Assembly: GCA_946184195.1 (NCBI GenBank)
Contig: CAMHEP010000092.1
Span: forward strand, 1-5,447
DNA: 5,447 nt
Source: an uncultured Bacteroidales bacterium
Lineage (GTDB): Bacteria; Bacteroidota; Bacteroidia; Bacteroidales; Paludibacteraceae
Reading direction: 5' to 3'
The translations under genes were made by a program, and so were the position numbers. The notes beneath the pieces were generated by a model that searched no databases, was not told where the DNA came from, and was given only the letters and a program-made list of their open reading frames with translations. Below, piece by piece: positions 1 through 4,133 of the stretch; the stretch's first letter is position 1; each line of letters starts with the position of its first letter.

Positions 1-37
1 TTTAGACAATTTGTTAATTTATTAATATAACCATTAT

Positions 38-454
38 ATGCTTTTCTACGAAATTAAAATCAACTACCAGCGTCAAACCGGCGAAGATAATCCCGGTAAT
101 GTCAGGGAGACCTATCTCATTGAGGGACTGAATTGTACGGATGTCGAAGGACGTCTCATGGAGGAACTCAAACCCTATATCTTCGGAGATAGTGAAGTGA
201 CGGCGTGCCAGAAACGTCAGTTCTTCGAGATTATCAATGCTCCTGAAGGCGACAAATGGTATAAAGGTCGCGTTGAACTCATCACCATCGAAGATAGCGG
301 CAAGGAGACCCGCAAGGCGGTCAGCGTCCTCGTTCAGGCAGACTCGGCTGCCATGGCGCTCAAAAATCTCAACGGTGCCATGAGCGGCTACGACTGCGAG
401 ATAATCTCTATCGCCAAGTCGCCTATCATCGATGTACTGCGTGCCACTAACTGA
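38..454 (+). CDS. DUF4494 domain-containing protein
   Basis: Encodes a 138-residue soluble protein with no signal peptide or membrane segment. It resembles the DUF4494 family, small proteins largely confined to Bacteroidota with no known function. Recognition is from overall pattern: an N-terminal strand of the WFECKI type (here LFYEIKINYQ), a central acidic block with LIEGLNCTDVEGRLMEEL at about residues 27-44, a WYKGRVELITI strand near residues 74-84, a LVQADSAAMALKNL segment near 97-110, and a C-terminal SIAKSPIIDVL. Length fits the family. The ATG at 38 follows an AT-rich leader with no Shine-Dalgarno, usual for Bacteroidota. It is first in the visible cluster, 8 nt before the glsA-like gene. 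From memory, DUF4494 genes often lie next to yggS in Bacteroides, which suggests a conserved but unexplained partnership. The real operon start may lie before base 1. Family call is fairly sure; function is unknown. Confidence 0.85.
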   Translation: MLFYEIKINYQRQTGEDNPGNVRETYLIEGLNCTDVEGRLMEELKPYIFGDSEVTACQKRQFFEIINAPEGDKWYKGRVELITIEDSGKETRKAVSVLVQADSAAMALKNLNGAMSGYDCEIISIAKSPIIDVLRATN

Positions 455-462
455 TTCCCCAC

Positions 463-1311
463 ATGGAACCTATACAGATTGATATAGCCAAGACCCTTCG
501 CGAGAAAGCGCCCCATACACATGTGCCCGCTTTCGTCATCCGTTATCTGGAACGTATCGCGCATGCGAAGGAACTCAATGCCTTCATGGCTACGCATACC
601 ACCTCGCGGGATTTTCCGCTTACGCGCGAATATATCGCCGAGGGACTGCACTGCACGGGCGAACTCATCGGCACCGAACATATACCTCACGACGGGCGTC
701 CGCTCATCTTTGCCTCCAACCACCCGCTGGGAGGACTGGATGGTATCATCTTGGCAACCCTGTTGGGCGAGCAGCGCAACGACCATCTGCGCGTCATCGT
801 CAACGACCTGTTGATGAATATCAAACCGATTGCCGGCATCTTCGTACCTGTCAATAAGGTAGGCTCACAGAGCCGCGAATATGCTCGGCTCCAGTCCGAA
901 CTATGGCAGTCTGACTACGATATACTCACTTTCCCTGCCGGAGCCTGCTCACGCAAGCATAAGTTCTTCGACCCGTCACTCAGTTCGGTGCACGATTTGG
1001 AGTGGAAACATACGTTCATCCGCCATGCCGTACAGTATCAGCGCGATATCGTACCTATCTATTTCGACGCCAAGAACTCCCACTTCTTCTATAACTTGGC
1101 GTATTGGCGCAAGCTGCTTGGTATCAAACTCAATATCGAGATGCTCTATCTCGCCGACGAGATGTACAAGATGCAGGGCTCACATTTCCGCGCATACGTA
1201 GGCGACCCCATACCCTATAGCACTATTGATAAATCACATAGCCCATACGAGTGGGCGCAAATCATCAAGGAGACTGTTTATGGAATACCAACCCATTATA
1301 CCTCCCGTTGA
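463..1311 (+). CDS. glsA: PlsC-type O-acyltransferase, GlsA-like (glycine lipid synthesis)
   Basis: A 282-residue membrane-associated lysophospholipid-acyltransferase-like enzyme. The catalytic block NHPLGGLDG is at residues 86-94, with His87 and Asp93 as the presumed pair; the spacing is HX5D, not the classical HX4D. Further blocks are FVPVNK at 127-132, FPAG at 157-160 (substrate-binding region of PlsC folds) and VPIYFDAKNS at 197-206. There is no clear transmembrane helix. In Bacteroides thetaiotaomicron a gene of this type (glsA) lies beside glsB, and its product O-acylates the 3-hydroxyl of N-acylglycine to give diacylated glycine lipid. The assignment here rests on that family knowledge plus the immediate GNAT neighbour. 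The ATG at 463 is 8 nt after the DUF4494 stop and has no visible ribosome binding site. The 3' end overlaps glsB by 32 nt. A general 1-acylglycerol-3-phosphate acyltransferase is the main alternative. Confidence 0.85.
   Translation: MEPIQIDIAKTLREKAPHTHVPAFVIRYLERIAHAKELNAFMATHTTSRDFPLTREYIAEGLHCTGELIGTEHIPHDGRPLIFASNHPLGGLDGIILATLLGEQRNDHLRVIVNDLLMNIKPIAGIFVPVNKVGSQSREYARLQSELWQSDYDILTFPAGACSRKHKFFDPSLSSVHDLEWKHTFIRHAVQYQRDIVPIYFDAKNSHFFYNLAYWRKLLGIKLNIEMLYLADEMYKMQGSHFRAYVGDPIPYSTIDKSHSPYEWAQIIKETVYGIPTHYTSR
1267..1273 (+). promoter_or_regulatory. Shine-Dalgarno-like site before glsB
   Basis: AAGGAGA lies inside the glsA coding region, 6 nt upstream of the glsB ATG at 1280, which is ideal spacing. 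It supports choosing 1280 over the upstream in-frame ATG at 1226. No other gene here has such a site, and Bacteroidota ribosomes generally use Shine-Dalgarno pairing weakly. The bases also encode Lys-Glu of glsA, so the match could be chance. Confidence 0.45.
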
Positions 1312-2332
1312 TAGGGAGTTACTCAAGAAAGAATTGAGCGATAAGTTCTTCCTTCGTCCCACCAACAAGGCGGACAACCGTATCTACGACATCACGGCAC
1401 ACGATGCGCCCAATGTCATGCGCGAGATAGCGCGCCTGCGCGAACTCAGTTATCGTGCCGGAGGCGGTGCTACCGGCATGGAGATGGATATGGACGCCAT
1501 GGATACGATGGCTAAACCTTACCATCAACTAATCGTCTGGGACCCTGAGCATGAACAGATAGTAGGTGGATACCGCTATCTATGTTGTGCTGAAGCCACC
1601 TTTACCGAGGACGGACAACCCTTCATCACTTCGGCGCACCTATTCCACTATAGCGACTATTTCATCAAGGACTATTTGCCCTATACCGTGGAGTTGGGAC
1701 GCGCTTTTGTGCAACCCATGTACCAAAGTCGTGAGATGGGGGTTAAGTCGCTCTACGCCTTGGATAATATATGGGACGGACTCGGAGCCGTGTTCTACCA
1801 CCATCCGGAGGTACGTTACCTGATTGGCAAGGTGACCATCTATCCGGATTTCGATGCCACTTCGCGCGACCTCATTTACGCTTTCCTCCATCGTTTCCAC
1901 TATGATAAGAAGGGACTCTTCCGACCCTATAAACCAGTGGATATATCTGTCGAGGGTCAGGAATTGGCTGATGAGCTTTTCATCGGCGATGACCCGCAGC
2001 TCAACTATCATATCCTTCAGCGTGCCGTCCGCACACGCGGAGCCGTCATCCCGCCTATGTTCTCCGCCTATATCAACCTCACTCAGACGCTTCAGTTCTT
2101 CGGCAATGCCATCAACGATGAGCTCAGCGATGTCTTTGAGACAGGTATCATGGTTACCATTGACGAGATAAACGAGGATAAGCGGCTGCGTTATATAGGC
2201 GTCTATATCGAATATATCAAACAGCTGCTCACCGAGAAACGCCGTGAGAAAGCCGAACGTCGCCGTAAGGCTCGACTGGAAAAAGAGGCGGCTGAAGAGG
2301 TGGCGGCTAAAATCAAGAAAGGGACACGGTAA
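1280..2332 (+). CDS. glsB: GNAT-fold N-acyltransferase, GlsB-like (N-acylglycine/commendamide synthase)
   Basis: A 350-residue protein of the hemolysin/OlsB-type GNAT group (Acetyltransf_5-like), which uses long acyl donors rather than acetyl-CoA. Visible blocks are RELSYRAGGGATG at residues 54-66, IVGGYRY at 94-100 and the characteristic ELGRAFVQP at 138-146. The last 35 residues (about 316-350) are very rich in Arg, Lys, Glu and Ala and look like an amphipathic helix or coiled coil, possibly membrane- or partner-binding. In Bacteroides GlsB attaches 3-hydroxy fatty acids to glycine, making commendamide-type lipids, the precursor that GlsA then O-acylates. I chose the ATG at 1280 (MEYQPIIPP) over the in-frame ATG at 1226, because 1226 lies deep inside glsA, its extra 18 residues are unlike the family, and AAGGAGA lies 6 nt before 1280. 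The start overlaps the glsA end by 32 nt, suggesting translational coupling. Ornithine-lipid (OlsB) specificity cannot be excluded from sequence alone. Confidence 0.88.
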   Translation: MEYQPIIPPVDRELLKKELSDKFFLRPTNKADNRIYDITAHDAPNVMREIARLRELSYRAGGGATGMEMDMDAMDTMAKPYHQLIVWDPEHEQIVGGYRYLCCAEATFTEDGQPFITSAHLFHYSDYFIKDYLPYTVELGRAFVQPMYQSREMGVKSLYALDNIWDGLGAVFYHHPEVRYLIGKVTIYPDFDATSRDLIYAFLHRFHYDKKGLFRPYKPVDISVEGQELADELFIGDDPQLNYHILQRAVRTRGAVIPPMFSAYINLTQTLQFFGNAINDELSDVFETGIMVTIDEINEDKRLRYIGVYIEYIKQLLTEKRREKAERRRKARLEKEAAEEVAAKIKKGTR

Positions 2333-2333
2333 A

Positions 2334-2999
2334 GTGGATAACTCCTATAGTCATATCCCCGCTCATATCACTGCTATCCGTCACACCCTACCGCAGGGTG
2401 TGACGCTTATCTGTGTCAGTAAGTTCCACCCCGTCGAAGCTATACGGGCGGCTTACGACGCAGGCGAACGCGATTTCGGAGAGAGTCGTGTGCAGGAGTT
2501 GCTGCTTAAGCACGAGAGACTGCCTCAAGACATACGTTGGCATTTCATCGGACATCTGCAGACCAATAAAGTACGCTCTATCATTCCATTTGTCCACCTT
2601 ATCCATTCGGTGGATAGCGAGCATCTCATGGCTACCATCCAACGTGAGGCCGCACGTATAGGTCGTACCGTCAATGTGCTGTTGGAGGTACATGTGGCAC
2701 GCGAGACCACCAAGTCCGGTTTCCTGCCCGACGAACTGGAGAATGTAGTACGACGATGGAAGACCGAAGGCATGCCCTATCCCAATATCCATGTACTCGG
2801 TGTGATGGGCATGGCATCACTCACCGATGACGAGCAGGAGATACGCCGCTGTTTCCGCGAGATACATCGTTTGGCACTACTCGTAAACAAAGACACACCC
2901 ATCGTATCGATGGGCATGTCTGATGATTATCTGCAGGCTGTCGATGAGGGCAGCACCATGGTTCGTATCGGTACCGACATTTTCGGTGCGCGACAGTAG
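2334..2999 (+). CDS. yggS: YggS/PROSC family pyridoxal phosphate homeostasis protein
   Basis: A 221-residue cytosolic PLP-binding protein with the alanine-racemase-like N-terminal fold but no racemase C-terminal domain. It is thought to hold and deliver PLP and to keep PLP and amino-acid pools balanced. The Schiff-base lysine is Lys30 in VSKFHP. Other family blocks are FGESRVQEL, WHFIGHLQTNK, HSVDS, the TTKSGF segment and the phosphate-binding C-terminus SMGMSDDYLQAVDEGSTMVRIGTDIFGAR. I chose GTG at 2334, one base after the glsB stop. It puts about 29 residues before the lysine, as in Bacteroidota relatives, and gives the normal family length. The upstream in-frame ATG at 2244 would add 30 Lys/Arg-rich residues read from inside glsB, unlike any YggS. 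No ATG lies between. The near-zero spacing to glsB implies coupled translation. It ends 4 nt from the convergent rubrerythrin gene. Identification is very secure; the start is likely. Confidence 0.95.
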   Translation: MDNSYSHIPAHITAIRHTLPQGVTLICVSKFHPVEAIRAAYDAGERDFGESRVQELLLKHERLPQDIRWHFIGHLQTNKVRSIIPFVHLIHSVDSEHLMATIQREAARIGRTVNVLLEVHVARETTKSGFLPDELENVVRRWKTEGMPYPNIHVLGVMGMASLTDDEQEIRRCFREIHRLALLVNKDTPIVSMGMSDDYLQAVDEGSTMVRIGTDIFGARQ

Positions 3000-3003
3000 C
3001 GAA

Positions 3004-3558
3004 TTACTTCTTTCCGAAATAACGTTTGTATAGTCCTTGGAAACCTGCGCCGTGACGAGCTTCGTCTTTCGCCATCTCGTGCACCGTGTCGTGGATAGCA
3101 TCCAAATCCAAGGCTTTAGCACGTTTGGCGATGGCGAGTTTCTCCTCGCATGCACCTGCCTCAGCCAGCATACGTTTCTCGAGGTTGGTCTTTGTATCCC
3201 ATACGCACTCTCCCAACAGCTCAGCGAACTTAGCGCAGTGCTCTGCCTCCTCGTAGGCATACTGACGGAAAGCCGCAGCTATCTCGGGATAACCCTCGCG
3301 GTCTGCCTGACGTGCCATAGCCAGGTACATCCCCACCTCGGTGGCTTCACCCATGAAATGAGCGTGCAGACCATCCAAAATCATCGGGTCCTTCACATCC
3401 TTAGCTACACCCAGCACATGCTCGCATGCCCAGGTTATATCAGCCTTCTCATCAACTTCTTTCCATGTAACTACTTGTTTACACTGGGGGCAACGCTCGG
3501 GAGCCTCTGCACCTTCGAATACATACCCGCAAATGGGGCAAACGAATTTCTTGTTCAT
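3004..3558 (-). CDS. rbr: Reverse rubrerythrin (rubredoxin domain N-terminal)
   Basis: A 184-residue cytosolic non-heme iron protein that reduces hydrogen peroxide, and possibly oxygen, using electrons from NAD(P)H via a reductase or rubredoxin; typical of anaerobes. Residues 1-30 form a rubredoxin-like FeS4 site: Cys7-Pro-Ile-Cys10-Gly-Tyr and Cys23-Pro-Gln-Cys26. The rest is a four-helix diiron domain with likely ligands Glu71/Glu74, Glu104-x-x-His107, an acidic residue near 133-139, and Glu166-x-x-His169. With the rubredoxin part first, this is the reverse order of classical rubrerythrin, which carries it at the C-terminus. I chose ATG at 3558 (MNKKFVCPICGY). The frame stays open to 3696, but those extra 46 codons cover the promoter and match no rubrerythrin. 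A good promoter lies 34 bp upstream. It is convergent with yggS and divergent from tamL. The family is certain; the rbr symbol is generic, since Bacteroidota often have several paralogues. Confidence 0.95.
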   Translation of the reverse strand: MNKKFVCPICGYVFEGAEAPERCPQCKQVVTWKEVDEKADITWACEHVLGVAKDVKDPMILDGLHAHFMGEATEVGMYLAMARQADREGYPEIAAAFRQYAYEEAEHCAKFAELLGECVWDTKTNLEKRMLAEAGACEEKLAIAKRAKALDLDAIHDTVHEMAKDEARHGAGFQGLYKRYFGKK

Positions 3559-3591
3559 ACTTATTCTATTTTTAGGGGTTATTCTTTTCGC

Positions 3592-3640
3592 TGCAAAATT
3601 ACGACAAAAAATTCGAATATGCAAGGATTGGAACAATTTT
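3592..3640 (-). repeat. Inverted repeat arm A (rbr promoter copy)
   Basis: Read on the - strand, this 49-bp segment matches 4071-4120 on the + strand at 44 of 50 aligned columns, with five substitutions and one single-base gap. The longest identical run is CTTGCATATTCG. The repeat covers the whole promoter and about 15 bp upstream, so it is wider than the two consensus boxes need. Confidence 0.85.
3594..3624 (-). promoter_or_regulatory. rbr promoter (Bacteroidota sigma-ABfr type)
   Basis: Read on the - strand, TTGC (3624-3621) is followed after exactly 19 bp by TAATTTTG (3601-3594). This matches the Bacteroidota -33 element and -7 consensus TAnnTTTG. Transcription should start about 3585-3590, giving a leader of roughly 30 nt before the rbr ATG at 3558. 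A palindrome, TTCTTACAAGAA (3639-3650), lies about 15 bp upstream of the -33 element and could be a regulator site; that part is weak. Confidence 0.75.
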
Positions 3641-3650
3641 CTTACAAGAA
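3639..3650. promoter_or_regulatory. Short palindrome upstream of the rbr promoter
   Basis: TTCTTACAAGAA is TTCTT and AAGAA arms around a 2-bp centre. It sits about 15 bp upstream of the rbr -33 element, a position suited to an activator or repressor. It does not match the PerR box as I know it. A 12-bp palindrome in AT-rich DNA can occur by chance, so this is only a candidate operator. Confidence 0.2.
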
Positions 3651-3697
3651 ATCGCTTATGTAATCCGAGGTAAGAGCTCCGTAACATCCTTCTCAAC

Positions 3698-3729
3698 GAG
3701 AAAGAGACGCCTCACGGTGTCTCTTTCTC
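3698..3729. other. 14-bp hairpin, possible terminator or structured leader
   Basis: Arms 3698-3711 and 3716-3729 pair over 14 bp: 11 perfect pairs (GAGAAAGAGAC with GTCTCTTTCTC), then a G-T wobble and two C-G pairs, closing a 4-nt loop TCAC. It is the strongest hairpin I see in the window. Neither side has a T-run, so it is not a standard intrinsic terminator in either direction. On the - strand it lies about 70-100 nt inside a transcript from the promoter-like site at 3805-3835 and upstream of the rbr promoter. It may end a small RNA, stabilise a long rbr leader, or block read-through. Confidence 0.6.
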
Positions 3730-3804
3730 CCCTAAAAACTTGTATGATTATCTGACTTACTCTTTTTCTGTCTGCTGAAAAAATGTCTTTTTGAATAGAC
3801 GGTG

Positions 3805-3835
3805 CAAAGGTACTGCTTTTGCGGCATACAGGCAA
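3805..3835 (-). promoter_or_regulatory. Second leftward promoter-like site
   Basis: On the - strand TTGC (3835-3832), a 19-bp spacer and TACCTTTG (3812-3805) match the Bacteroidota promoter consensus with the same geometry as the rbr and tamL promoters. Transcription would start near 3797 and run left through the 3698-3729 hairpin toward rbr. It could be a distal rbr promoter giving a leader of about 240 nt, or drive a small RNA of about 100 nt. No open reading frame of note starts between it and the hairpin. Confidence 0.5.
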
Positions 3836-3860
3836 TCCCCATTTGTAGGGATTTTACGTC

Positions 3861-4020
3861 GGAAGTGGCTCGCCTAGAAGAACTCGCAGAGCGAGTTAGA
3901 GCGGCTCGCACTTCCTCCTCTATCCTCGGAAAGCAGCGTGAAACGCTTTACTTTCCTCGGATTCTTTGGAGACGAACAACTATCTTCGGCTCGACTAGAA
4001 GAACTCGCAGAGTCCTGCGA
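3861..4020. repeat. Structured block with two 25-bp direct repeats and three hairpins
   Basis: Two direct repeats, 3867-3891 and 3988-4012, match at 24 of 25 bases (sharing CTAGAAGAACTCGCAGAG) and start 121 bp apart. Each contributes to its own hairpin with a different 3' partner: 3881-3887 pairs with 3891-3897 (AACTCGC/GCGAGTT), and 4005-4010 pairs with 4015-4020 (TCGCAG/CTGCGA). The first hairpin sits within an outer 7-bp pair, 3861-3867 with 3909-3915. Between the copies, 3928-3933 pairs with 3951-3956 (GGAAAG/CTTTCC) around an inner AGCGT/ACGCT stem. This could be a non-coding RNA, a dispersed repeat or a relic. I do not recognise it as a named family. Confidence 0.6.
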
Positions 4021-4070
4021 ACTATAAGTGTTGATACGACTTTTCTTTTAGATAAGCATGCTTCTCACAA

Positions 4071-4120
4071 AAAATTCGTTTCAATACTTGCATATTCGGA
4101 TTTTTTGTAGTAAATTTGCA
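4071..4120 (+). repeat. Inverted repeat arm B (tamL promoter copy)
   Basis: This 50-bp segment is the partner of 3592-3640 in inverted orientation, 44 of 50 columns identical. The arms are separated by 430 bp and point outward, each ending just past the -7 box. ATAAGC further upstream of both copies (4052-4057 here, 3659-3654 on the - strand) hints that the similarity once reached further, but the bases between are mostly different. Confidence 0.85.
4088..4118 (+). promoter_or_regulatory. tamL promoter (Bacteroidota sigma-ABfr type)
   Basis: TTGC (4088-4091), a 19-bp spacer and TAAATTTG (4111-4118) fit the Bacteroidota promoter consensus. The expected start of transcription is about 4123-4126, only about 8-11 nt before the ATG at 4134. 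The tamL mRNA would have a very short leader with no room for a Shine-Dalgarno. Confidence 0.75.
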
Positions 4121-4133
4121 CGCTGATTATAGT

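Larger units (their letters stand above)
3559..4133. other. 575-bp intergenic region between divergent rbr and tamL
   Basis: No convincing protein gene lies here. The longest + strand frame (3802-4110, 102 codons) runs through repeats and the tamL promoter and resembles no family I know. In order the gap holds the rbr promoter (3594-3624, - strand), a short palindrome at 3639-3650, a strong hairpin (3698-3729), a second leftward promoter-like site (3805-3835), a structured block with two 25-bp repeats (3861-4020) and the tamL promoter (4088-4118, + strand). This is long and signal-dense compared with the 1-8 nt junctions of the left cluster. Confidence 0.8.

Noticed and set aside
1..37. Promoter for the DUF4494 gene
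   Set aside because: ACAATTTG at 6-13 and TAATTTAT at 15-22 are each two bases off TAnnTTTG, and any -33 element would lie outside or at the edge of the window, so no promoter is called.
1226..1279. 18-codon extension of the GNAT gene from an upstream ATG
   Set aside because: It lies wholly inside glsA, is unlike the family N-terminus, and the ATG at 1280 has a well-placed AAGGAGA.
2244..2333. 30-codon extension of yggS from an upstream ATG
   Set aside because: The extra Lys/Arg-rich residues come from reading the glsB tail in another frame; GTG at 2334 gives the normal family length.
2965..2990. Small stem ACCGA/TCGGT near the yggS end as a terminator
   Set aside because: Only 5 bp, inside the coding region, and no T-run follows it.
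3559..3696. 46-codon in-frame N-terminal extension of rubrerythrin
   Set aside because: It covers the rbr promoter and inverted repeat, and rubrerythrins of this type begin at or near the rubredoxin Cys motif, which the ATG at 3558 gives.
3802..4110. Open reading frame of 102 codons on the + strand
   Set aside because: It runs through the two repeats and the whole tamL promoter, ends just before the -7 box, is Arg- and Ser-rich without a recognisable domain, and has no promoter or ribosome site of its own.
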